From NCBI RefSeq assembly GCF_000003815.2, contig NC_049995.1, forward strand, positions 4,527,237-4,591,236: 64,000 nucleotides of DNA, in the 5' to 3' direction. This document shows, piece by piece, positions 45,024-56,400 of the stretch. The number at the start of each line of letters is the position of its first letter. The stretch's first letter is position 1. The notes beneath the pieces are model-generated. The model did no database searches, was not told the DNA's origin, and was given only the letters and a program-made list of their open reading frames with translations. This DNA is from Branchiostoma floridae (Eukaryota; Chordata; Leptocardii; Amphioxiformes; Branchiostomatidae). The position numbers and the translations under genes were made by a program.

Positions 45024-45247
45024 CGGACATCAGCGCCCTGAAGTATAGCGTACGTCTTGCGAGCAACTAATCGATCCGAAGTCGCTGAATGAGCCGCTAA
45101 TAGGCTGCTCAGGCATGCTCACTCCGACATTTGTTCCATTTCTACGGTTTTCCAGCGACCCGGAGTCTGGTAGAGACTGGTACTTTGGACAGAAAAGGTT
45201 TCATCAGATTTCTTGATGAAATCTCCTTGAGACAAAAGCTCCCAAGC

Positions 45248-45386
45248 GGTAATCTCCAAGCAGATCCTACGGTGCCATAAGATAGTATCAAAGCTGACAA
45301 AGGAGTATAGCCGGCTAAGGGAGTCAAACGGGCACCGGGGGTTTGATACTATACATTACGCACCGTGGATCTGGTTGGAGATTACC
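45248..45386. mobile_element. TIR element, 139 bp
   Basis: GGTAATCTCCAAGCAGATCC at the left and GGATCTGGTTGGAGATTACC at the right are inverted copies, flanked by AAGC at 45244-45247 and 45387-45390. A partial copy lies at about 47610-47660. Confidence 0.75.
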
Positions 45387-45390
45387 AAGC

Positions 45391-47816
45391 GGTAGCACTA
45401 TTGACTATTGCATGTACACTTATATCGCGCCCATGCGCATGAATAGTAAATAGCTGACTTACTTGCCATGGTCATAATCAGATCTAAAATAGGGAACACG
45501 CGAGAACCAGTGGATAAAATTCAAGCATGCGCCCTACCCCCAAAAGGATGGCATATATAAACAACGGTGGCCTAAACAAACTGACCTAACCAATTATCTA
45601 ATTTTCACACATTAAGGACTTTCTATGACTTGAGAGCAGCTTTGCATTTTTTCTTAGTGGATACTGTAGAAATCAGTCGGAACGAATTTTCCAAAAATAA
45701 TTTCATATTAGCTAATCAACTAACAAGTTAAACGCTTACTAGGTCGAGGCTACAAACTCATTAATTGCGGTGACATAACGACCGACCGGTGACCCAACGA
45801 TGACCTGCCCCCAAGAGGTGAAGGACCTGTTTAGAACACGATGACCTAAAAAAAAACCGGACCTAACAAATGAACTAATAGATCAAGGAGGTTAAAAGTG
45901 TTTTTTAACCTCCTTGAATAGATAAAGTCCATAGCACACATTGAGGACCTTCTAACGACCTAGCTTTGGAGTAGTCTACATCATCGGCGTCAGCTCTGGA
46001 GTAGTCTAGCCATTTCTTTATTGAATACTATAAAAATCATTCCGAGCGATTTTTACAAAACAATCTCGGTGTAGAAAGTAGGTCAGATAATTAGCTCACA
46101 AGTTAATATTGAGTGGGTCACAAAGTCGGAACCAGTACATAACTTCTGGACTTACTACCAGAGGCTCTCTGTAGTAGCATCTTTGAAATTCGTAGTCATT
46201 ACTGTATTGAATCCCCAACGTATATTGAACCCTATTGTCCATAGATTATATCGGGTAATTAGTCTAATTTGAATCACTTTAAAGTCTTTTGTCAAATTTA
46301 AACCAGTTTTGTCACTTATTCAAACGAAAATTCTGCTTGGGGAATGGATAAAGGTATTTTTAATTCTGTTCTGTACATGTAGTCTTGTACTTAATCTTTG
46401 GTTTAAGCAAGGAGCTTTTGGTTTAAGCAGAGAAATCGGCCTGGACAGTTTTGTTTGTTTTGCGGTCATTTCTGTGTTCCTGTGGCGTTTTATAGGCAAA
46501 CGTTATCAAATAGCCCCTACCTACTCATCTGATCGGAGATTATCATTCAGTGACTTAATACTCATTTTGTTGGCTACGTTGGCATATTTTTTTGATGTAA
46601 AAAAGCACTGGTAATATTTTACTAGTGCTGTGCGTTCTCCAGCACGTGCACCCGTAACACATGTTTCAAGCAGTAGCGGTGACGCCCCCTACCCTCCGAA
46701 AAATATGAACGCCCCCCCCCCGCGCTCCCCCCCCCCCCAAAAAAAAACTCAAGCCGAAGCCCTTGTGACTGGCCAAATACTTTTTTCACAAACTTAGGAG
46801 GTTTTACCTTGATAAAACAAGGGAGTTATATAACCTCATTGCATCAACAGAAATCCTCCTTGCCCAAACCTTTCCCCTGTTTACATTTGGGTTAAAATTC
46901 TCTGTGTTTGGCTTCTGTGCAATCTGCATCCAGGAGTTGAATGTTTAAATTAGACAAATAAGTGACTCTTTTGTCTCTAAATACAGATATATACCATATC
47001 CATGCGCAAGAATATTAGATAGATGACTTACCTGTACCTGGTTTACCTGGATCAGGTAAAACGAACAGGAAACACCGCTTATGGTATGTTTGTATCTGCA
47101 ACAGTCGCTAGTTATGGTTATGTAAATCCTTGTATGTCCACGCCCTCTTTGTCTGTTGTTATTTGCATTGAAACAGCGGGTCTTCACGGGTTATCTCTGA
47201 AACGGCCGATAATGGGTAAACAAAATCCCAGCATGCTCCCCTGGGAATTAATGATTCCCCCAAGAGGTGACAAAAGGCTAAAAAAAAAACTGCCCAAACA
47301 AGTGAACTAAATGTCATGCATATCCTCAAAGACAATTTATCTCTGATTGAGTCCTATAGAAATCTAGAGTTCCACGAAACACATACAGGGTCTTCCCCAA
47401 ATAACCAAGGCTTATTATGGGTTATCAAAGACTTTAGTGTCATGGACTATACAAATACAGCTCAAAACATAACCTTCTTGTCAAAGGTAAAAATTGAAGA
47501 ATGCGTCCGTGTTGTACTGTGTTAAATGATCATGACCCCGCTATTTGACATGCTGAAAAATATAACCTTGCCATTCTGGGAAGGTAACAAGGAGCTTGTT
47601 CAGAACGAACTCTAATCTCCAAGCAGACCCCACGGAGCATAAGATAGTATCAAATGCTGTCAGAGGAATAAAACCGGCCTAGGAGTGTGTTTAGCTTACT
47701 CTCCAAACAGAGGTTAGGCTCCGGCTGTTTTTTAACGGTTTTTTAGTCGTTTTTATCGGGCTTTCTATTTTGTCATTTTTTCTTACTGTGTCCGGCCTAA
47801 CAAAATATACTCTCCA
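45391..47816. other. Intergenic, repeat-derived
   Basis: Degenerate blocks recur (CCCCCAAGAGGTGA at about 45810 and 47260; ATACTATAAAAATCA / ATACTGTAGAAATCA at about 46030 and 45660), suggesting an old duplication. The 101-codon frame at 46309-46614 is hydrophobic but has no supporting family. A poly-C/poly-A tract lies at 46710-46747. Confidence 0.5.
45884..45916. repeat. 33-bp foldback with 7-bp flanking direct repeat
   Basis: CAAGGAGGTTAAAA, a short loop, then TTTTAACCTCCTTG. AATAGAT sits directly on both sides (45877-45883, 45917-45923), like a target duplication. Confidence 0.75.
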
Positions 47817-48568
47817 NNNNNNNNNNNNNNNNNNNNNNNNNNNNNNNNNNNNNNNNNNNNNNNNNNNNNNNNNNNNNNNNNNNNNNNNNNNNNNNNNNNN
47901 NNNNNNNNNNNNNNNNNNNNNNNNNNNNNNNNNNNNNNNNNNNNNNNNNNNNNNNNNNNNNNNNNNNNNNNNNNNNNNNNNNNNNNNNNNNNNNNNNNNN
48001 NNNNNNNNNNNNNNNNNNNNNNNNNNNNNNNNNNNNNNNNNNNNNNNNNNNNNNNNNNNNNNNNNNNNNNNNNNNNNNNNNNNNNNNNNNNNNNNNNNNN
48101 NNNNNNNNNNNNNNNNNNNNNNNNNNNNNNNNNNNNNNNNNNNNNNNNNNNNNNNNNNNNNNNNNNNNNNNNNNNNNNNNNNNNNNNNNNNNNNNNNNNN
48201 NNNNNNNNNNNNNNNNNNNNNNNNNNNNNNNNNNNNNNNNNNNNNNNNNNNNNNNNNNNNNNNNNNNNNNNNNNNNNNNNNNNNNNNNNNNNNNNNNNNN
48301 NNNNNNNNNNNNNNNNNNNNNNNNNNNNNNNNNNNNNNNNNNNNNNNNNNNNNNNNNNNNNNNNNNNNNNNNNNNNNNNNNNNNNNNNNNNNNNNNNNNN
48401 NNNNNNNNNNNNNNNNNNNNNNNNNNNNNNNNNNNNNNNNNNNNNNNNNNNNNNNNNNNNNNNNNNNNNNNNNNNNNNNNNNNNNNNNNNNNNNNNNNNN
48501 NNNNNNNNNNNNNNNNNNNNNNNNNNNNNNNNNNNNNNNNNNNNNNNNNNNNNNNNNNNNNNNNNNNN
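47817..48568. other. Assembly gap (752 N)
   Basis: Run of N. Confidence 0.99.
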
Positions 48569-49061
48569 TTATCTTGATATATATAAATGCAATGTATATT
48601 TAATAATTTTATTCGCTCGCATCATTTTTTGGGTTCCCAGAGGATGTCATCCGTGTTATCAAGATCACGTGGCCTTATTTCGCTACTCTTTGAACGAGGT
48701 AACGTTAAAGTTATAAGCTAAGGAATCATTGATTTCGTGATTCATGATCATCTCAGGGTGATATTTGAAACGTCAAAAGTTCAGCGAACAAGTAGGGTGA
48801 TAGATAGCATAAATGTGCATACAGATACATACTGATATACGTACATGTATGAACTGTTACATTAACAATACCTTTATCACACACAAGAATACTTTGATAA
48901 CAAGCGTTGACAATATGAACTTCACTATTACAGCATCTCATAAGATATGGCAAATATCAATATTACCATCATATCCTAAGCCTTATATTAGAAATATGCG
49001 CCATAAGGTATAACTCACAAAAGGTCGTGCTATCCATAAGACATTTACACTGTTATAATTA

Positions 49062-49130
49062 AGGGTTAATGACCCGCCCCGAGGTGTTATGACACCATAT
49101 ATACCGAGGAACAGGCGGGTCATTAACCCT
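49062..49130. mobile_element. 69-bp foldback MITE
   Basis: Perfect 17-bp arms AGGGTTAATGACCCGCC and GGCGGGTCATTAACCCT, with ATTA on both sides. Confidence 0.75.
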
Positions 49131-49576
49131 ATTATCATATAGCCTACCCAAACTGACCCATTTAAGCGACAAATTATTTTATAATACATACACCCTTCAT
49201 TCAGTACATTCAATAGATACAGTTTCAAGGCTTTAAATAACAACAAAGTCGATTTATACAACAAAGTCGTCCCTACAAAAGGCCAACTGGTACCAAGTGG
49301 TACCTAAATAGCAAATGTTTTCTTTGAACAAAGAAACACGCACTACCGATGTTAAAAGAGGGAGCCATCCCCCCTGCCATGCCTGTACTTATTCTCCTAT
49401 CTTGGCAGATCGACGATTCCTGGATATCTCATTCTGATTAGCCAGCGTCCTGTGTGTCTGTCCTTCTGATGGGTTCAAAGTTTCAAAAGTCATTAATGCA
49501 CACGTGCATTAACGAAACGATTAATGCACGGCTGTTGATGGTTTTCCATCTGTTACGGCGTCATAACCAGCATGAA

Positions 49577-49702
49577 ATGGGGCCTTCTGATTGGCCCACG
49601 TCCCCTGGCTATATGATAATATTGAATAAATGCTGCGTCTCATACACTGTAAATTTACTAGAAGTATCATATAGCCAGGCGTTGTGCTAATCAGAGGAGC
49701 CC
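49577..49702. mobile_element. TIR element, ~126 bp
   Basis: CCTGGCTATATGATA and TATCATATAGCCAGG form the inner arms. The pairing extends outward, with mismatches, to GGCCTTCTGATTGG and CTAATCAGAGGAGCC. Confidence 0.7.
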
Positions 49703-49955
49703 AATAGACATGACCAAACGTTAACACAACGTCATAGCCATGGGTTTGTGAAGATGAAATCCAGAGCTAGATTATCGTTACAGATGTGATTGAATGTAAA
49801 CACAAATACATGGTGTCTTGACTGATACAGTCATAGTTATAAGATTGAGATGTCTATGTACAACCAAAGATAAGAATGTATATCTTTAATATCCAGACAA
49901 ATAGCATAAATGTTCATCTCTGTTAGTGAATTACAGGCAAAGTTTATTGTGTTTG

Positions 49956-50376
49956 CTAGGGCGTGGTCATATGGTCGTGCGATCGTCGCACGATTTTGAT
50001 GCCATAGGATTTTCAAGCAGGCCGTAATGCCCCCCTCACATTAGGCGAAAATCGATCGGACGACGAGTCTGCAAGCTCTAAATTACGAGGAGTTATGACC
50101 CTGCTGCCGACATAGAATCGACACAAGAAATGGCAGAGTTCCCCCCTTCCCGTCAGGGTCATGCGTCCTCGTAATTTACAGCTCGCAGACTCGTCGTCCG
50201 ATCGATTTTCGCCTAATGTGAGGGGGGTATGACGGAACCAACCACCGACATGGATCCAAAACAGCATTTTGTATACCAAGACGGTTGAACGTTGCAGGAA
50301 AACCTACATTTTTGTCCTCCAAAATGCTCGTTAGTGGTCGCACGACGATCGCACGACCTATGAGGCCACGCCTTAG
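49956..50376. mobile_element. Nested palindromic element, 421 bp
   Basis: Outer arms (CTAGGGCGTGG ... CCACGCCTTAG, including GGTCGTGCGATCGTCG) enclose inner arms of about 60-80 bp containing CCCCCCTCACATTAGGCG and CGATCGGACGACGAGTCTGC. It ends about 40 bp from the GPCR stop codon, so it may lie in that 3' UTR. Confidence 0.8.
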
Positions 50377-50416
50377 TCCTTCTTTCATATTGCCTAGATA
50401 AGTAACACTGTAAAGC

Positions 50417-53400
50417 TCACATAGTAAGCTTTCGTTTATGCACGTCATTCTTTTCCAGCTCACTGCTGCTGTCATTGGGGGTGTTTTTATCCCCAGAGTT
50501 AGCCGTCCGGTGAGCCCCAATCTTCCCCATGCCAATTTCTTCCTCCTTTGTAAACTTTGGAGTCTTTGGGGAGACCGCGGAACCCGCCGCAGAGGAGCCC
50601 CCCTTTTGAAACGATTTTGCGAAAGCTTTTTTAAAGTTCTCTCCCATGATCCCATAAACGAAAGGGTTTACAGAAGAGTTGGCATAGCTTAGACATAGAG
50701 CGGTAATTTTTAACCACATGACGACATGTGGGATTTCATTCAGTCCTTCTTTTTCAAAGGCAAACCACAGATTCAGCACGTGATTCGGTGCCCAGGATAC
50801 GGCAAAGAGGATGACAACAGTCGCCACCATGCGAGTAACCTGAAAAATAAAAACATGTCAATATCAGAAAAAAAGTCTTTAAAACGGATAAATCTATTAA
50901 TCTATATTTTCATACGATTAGGCAAACCTTGTTTAAGAAACAGAGGGTAATTCTACATCTACAATTGTTCATTCAATCAATCGGGATTCAAATTATTAAA
51001 ATGGATTGAAAAATACATCACGTTTTTCTGCATTACCATTTTATACTGCACATTTTCTGACAGATGTCAGGAAACTAGTTTATTTCACGCGCAGAGAACC
51101 AGCTTGAACAAAAGAGCATCAATTTTCTGGATCATAAATAGACAGGATCAGCAACCTGGAGCTGTGGGACAGAGCAGGACAAGAACCAGTGGTCAGTCAG
51201 ATACTAAAGAGGAAGTGGTCCTGGATAGGGCACACTCTCCGGAAGCCAACATCCAGCATTACACACCAGGTTCTGACTTGGAACCCTCAGGGCAAGCGGA
51301 AGAGGGGGAGGCCCAGGAATAGTTGGAGGAGAGATACGGAGGAAGAGATGAAAAGTATCTGCAACAGCTGTCAGGATCTGAGGAAGAAAGCCCAGAGGAG
51401 GGTACAATGGAGGACCATCATCGGTGGCCTATGTTCTGACCGGAACAAAGGGCCCAAGTAAGTAAGTAAGTAGTTAGTTTTGCATACTAGTAACTAGGAA
51501 ACCGCCTTTAGAAGTAACACGCTATTTTTGTACAAGGTTTGATCCAATCACACATTTAAGATGACTCAGCTTTTTGGCTAAGGCATGGGGTTTCTTTTAA
51601 CGTTCTATCCAACTAACAAGACATTCATTCATGTATCAAAGAAGAGAACTAGAGTAGTTAAAGTGATACTAGTGTGGTACACTGGTATCACTTGCCAAGC
51701 TGACAACTACATTCATGGCTTGGTGGCACTTTTACAACTATCCAACAACTATAGTCATGGCTACCTCCCTAGAGTCACTTCTACAAGTATAATCATTAGG
51801 CTACAACACAACATTTTTGTCTATTTTGGTCTATCTGACCATTCCCGAAGTTGTTTTTTTTTCTGAAATCAGGCAAAACTTAATGAGCGCGCTGATGTCA
51901 TCCATACATGCGCGCTATGGCCTAAAGCTTTGGGTCCCCTTTAACGTCTTATCATAGGAACATCTCCAGCAAAAGGTATTCATTTTCACCCGTGTAAAAT
52001 GCATTTCCAATGGGCGCATTATCGAGGCATGTCAGGGATGTTGGACTGCCACCCTGAAGGTGGTATCTCACTGCACTTGCGTCACGCTTGCGTCACGCTT
52101 GCGTCACTGCGGTGTTCGAAAGATGCTCAACGAATTTCAGATAAAGAACGGATTTTCTTACTTATTTGTGTATTTTGTCGTCTTCCAAGTCATACTTTTA
52201 CGTATCACGCAATGTCTAAATTATTTTTAAAAATCGGATAAAATAACAAAAAGTAAACGAAACCCCGCAGTGACGCAAGCTTGACGCAAGTGCAGTGAGA
52301 TACCACCTTAATGCCATGTTGATTTGATCCTATGTATGACAGCCTCTGGGAATTCCAAAACGTTTGCGAGCGTGTGAATAAAAAAAGTTTGGTAAAAAAA
52401 ACATTGCCATTATGAAATCTAAGTGGTCAGGAATCACACTCTCACACTCACTCCGGCGAGCTCGCTCGGAATCTCCACGTAACTAGCTTCCTCCACCCCT
52501 CTTTATCACCCATCGCTGAACAAATAATTGAGCATACAGGACCGAACAATAGATTCTTCATTTTTGCTCTTTCACATCTTCTCTTTTGACCTTTGAATTA
52601 ACGTTGACATTCTATGGCATTTGTTTGCAATCTACGGTGTATTTGTGCTAATTTCACAGACATTCCGTACAATTCACAGGACGTTTTAAAGCTTATTAAG
52701 TTTCGAAACGGCCGAAAATTGATGAGCACACGGATATCATCCACATAATAAAATCAATAACGCCTAATCACCAGGCCAACAAAAGCTACAAAGAAGGACC
52801 TTGAATTTCATTTGGAATATGAACCGTGATGCCCTCAATCGTACACGCTTGGTGGGCAGATAAAATTTTACATTGTAACGTACATCAGTTGCATTCTGTG
52901 TCTTTATTTTGGGGTTGGATGTCCGCAACAACTTTTCTCGAAGTGTGCTATGTCGTGCGTGGCGAGTATTCATGTGTATAGAAGGCTTACATGATTGTGC
53001 TGTGCACCACATAGGGTAGGTGCTAACAAACAAGCAGAACCCGTTCCCACTTTAGCTTGTCCTTGAAGAAAAACTTATCATGATATCAAAGTTCGGCTTC
53101 TCCGCCATAGTAGTTAGTTTTGCATAAACAGAAAGGCCTGTCATTTATATGGGCTTCCACCCTGATCACAAGGCCAACTAATACTGCAATGAAGGACCTT
53201 GAATTTCTTTCAAATTGATAGGTGAACCGTCATGCCCTACATCGTACATAGTGGATGGACAGATCAAATTTTACAAAGTAAGGTGCATCACTTGCATTCT
53301 GTGTATTCATTTCGAGTTGGATGTTCGCAACAACTTTTTTTTCGAAGCGTGCTATTTCGTGTGTTGTGAGTATTAATGTGTATAGAAGGCTAACATGTAC

Positions 53401-56400
53401 TGTGCTCTACATAGGGTATCAGCAAGTTGATGGTGGCCACCTAAACACTAAGAAGAAGAAGAAGACAAGCAGAAAACCGTTTCGAGCTTGTCCTTGAAGA
53501 AACACGTATTAGAGCTCGGCTTTTCCGCCATTATAGTTTGTTTTACATAAGCAGGAAGACCTGTCATTGATATGGGCTGCCATCCTGATCACAAGGCCAA
53601 CTAATACTGCAATGAAGAACCTTGAACTTCTTTCAAATTGATAGGTGAACTGTGATGCTCTACATCGTACATAGTGGATGGGCAGATCAAATTTTACACT
53701 GTACATCACTTGCATTCTGCGCATTCATTTTGGTGGTGGACGTCCGCAACATTTTTTTTCGAAGAGTACTATATCGTGCATGGTGAGTATTCATGTGTAT
53801 GGAAGACTAACATGTGCTGTGCACCAGATAGCGTACCAGTACGTGCGGAACATCCACACGCGGATGGTACAATATTGTAAGGTCGGATATCATGCCAAAG
53901 AGGATTATGGCTTAGAAAGGTTACATGTAGATATTTCATGGAAAAGTTAAACTATTTTCTAACTTTTGAAACTGTTTTCCAACTTTTTCAACTTTTTAAG
54001 TATTTGACTGACATGACTTTTCAACTGACCCACTCAGTCGTCTTCAACTGGTCGATAAGGCGTCAGAAGGATAACGCCTGACAACCTTTTACCAGTTTTG
54101 ACCTTTTATTCAAAAGTCTTCATTAGAATGACAAGAGAGCGGTACCGCACTGGCTTTTATATCGTCGTGACCGTCACCCAAAGAGCTCTCAGTCGTCTTC
54201 AACTGTTTGAACCTGTCACAGTGGATATGTGACTTCCTACATGTGTGACGTCAGCAATGGGTCAAAGGTTATAGGAAGTCGATATCGACTCCCTTCCCGG
54301 TTGAGGTCGGTTTGGCACACACTACGCTTTTCGACTGCCTCGTTTCAGATATTGACTTCCGGCAACCTTTGATCCATTGCTGACGTCACACGTTCAGACA
54401 ATCACGTGTCACACAGATTTTGTCAGACAGCTGAAAGAGAGTGAGCGACTCGAAAATTCCACTGAGTCCAACTTTTGAGTTGGCAACAGTTTAACTTTCC
54501 TATAATGTAATTCAACAACTTAGATGACCAACCGTCACTTCTCTGGGAAGTGATTGATAGTGATCGTTAATACTCTCATGGGAGGCAGTTACCACCATCT
54601 CGACGTGGAAAGATACAAATCATGATGACCAAGGGATTTTTAAAGTTTTTGCAGGTTAAAACAAAGAAAGGTTAAAGAGATTGGGCAGCGATTGATGATG
54701 ATCATTAACAGTCTCTAGTGAGGCAGTTGGAGATTTGTGACTCCAAGACACCACTTGGGTCATCACGTTTCAACATCCATCTGTCTTCTTACGCTGTCTT
54801 TTTTTGGCTCGTGGGTACGATTAATATCAGGACAACGACTGACAGAAACGTAGATAATCTAATCTTATGACAAATGCATGCATATTATCTGAGTTTTCAA
54901 GGACACCGTCTGGTAGTTTTCTTGAGGTTTTCAGCAGATAAGATAACGCTGCCATTGAAAAGGAATCATTTCTTGCTGCTATCATGTATCCACCTGCGTC
55001 ATAAGATTAATTATTTTCGCGAGATAATTCACGTTTCCTGTCGGCTCACAAATTGGACGGATGTGCCCTAATTCCTAACGGTCTTTTTCCATTGGTTCCC
55101 TCTTCTACCTCCCCCTATATCTCTCATTCGTCGTTGCTCACTCCTCGTGAGCGGTGCGCACGTTTACCCTATTCCCGTGTCTGTCCAGTTTGTGAATAGG
55201 CAGGAAACAGTTCTTTTCGGAGTTTGCGAAGAAGAGAAATCTTTGGCTGTCTTATCTATAGCAACAGCATTTTCCTTCAAATTGCAAACGTATTTGTGCG
55301 TCAGTGACTTCACTTTATTTTAGCTGGTCGTGTACGACCGCTTGGTGGCCGACTAGAAGTTATTTTTGGCGAGGTCTCTTTCTTTGACTTTCTTTTTTCT
55401 TTCTTTGACGAAAGTTCTCTAAAGACATCTAAATAGTAGTAGTAATAGCCTTTACTGCACATTCATGTCCTATTGTGCTAAATACAGGCATATAGATACA
55501 AAAGGTCGTAATACATTACAGACGGTTTCTCTAAGACTAATCTAAAATATGGGTTTATGCTAATACATTTGTTCGGCTTTTTCCCGTGTCTTAGTAATGT
55601 TAAAAATGTAGCTTGAGATGTGTTTGTAAAATGTCGTTTGATCAAAACTCATGAGAAAAATCATTTTTCACTGAAAGGCCTATTCTCTGATTGGCTGACA
55701 GCTGGTTTAGGGGAGGGGGGCGTCCACAGGAACTAAGAGTGACGGTTGAGAAAGCAGGGTACATCCAGACAGGCGTTATCGCTGTTGTATGTCCCTGTGT
55801 AGGAGGATGCTTTAACACTATCTTTATTCACTTCCTACCTTCTTTTTTCTCGCCATGACGTGTTGCTGCGCCACTGACGTATTCGCGGCCATGGTTGCTA
55901 GGTAACGAAGGATGAGGCAGTGGCAGACAACGCTGGTTGTCAGGGGGATGACGTAACTGATGAGTACCGTGTAGATGATGTAGGCCGGGTATTCGTTAGG
56001 TGAGGGGAAGTCCTCCAGGCAGATCAGCTTGACGCCGTACCAGTCGCGCTCAAACACCTTCATGAAGAAGGCGATCGGCAGGGACAGGAGAAAGGAACCT
56101 GGAAGAATGTAGAAAACTCTTTCAAAAACGTTACTTTTAATCCTCGGCCTATACAAAATATCTGGAGGGAGGCTCTGCTTAGGCCTAGGTCATATTTCCA
56201 AAACCGGGGCCAAGTCGGGCAGATTTCGGGAGCGAAAAGAATAATATAAAAGACATCAAAATACACAAGATATCGAAATAAGATGCGTGGGCATGATTTG
56301 TGTACATTTCTAGGTATACATTCTAATTTTACGTTTCTTTAAACATCCCGGCCGGGCCCCGGTTTGAAAATGTGACCTAAGCCTTAACCGGCTGAGGTTT

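Larger units (their letters stand above)
44550..47035 (-). repeat. Three diverged donor modules upstream of SLC43
   Basis: On the minus strand a donor (CCAG|GTAAGC at about 44580, CAA|GTAAGT at about 45465, ACAG|GTAAGT at about 47028) is followed each time by related intron sequence ending in a CGCATGG-TATGG-like block. Since the SLC43 ATG has its own acceptor, these could be alternative 5' UTR first exons. A gap of unknown sequence interrupts the region. Confidence 0.45.

Noticed and set aside
44593-45070. Three ORFs spanning N bases (also 47770-48603)
   Set aside because: Artifacts: gap bases contain no stops.
46309-46614. 101-codon hydrophobic plus-strand ORF
   Set aside because: Resembles a membrane peptide, but there is no homologue I recognise, no splice partner, and it lies in repeat-derived DNA near gaps.
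50176-50655. 159-codon minus-strand ORF
   Set aside because: Alternative frame of the GPCR tail running into the palindromic element.
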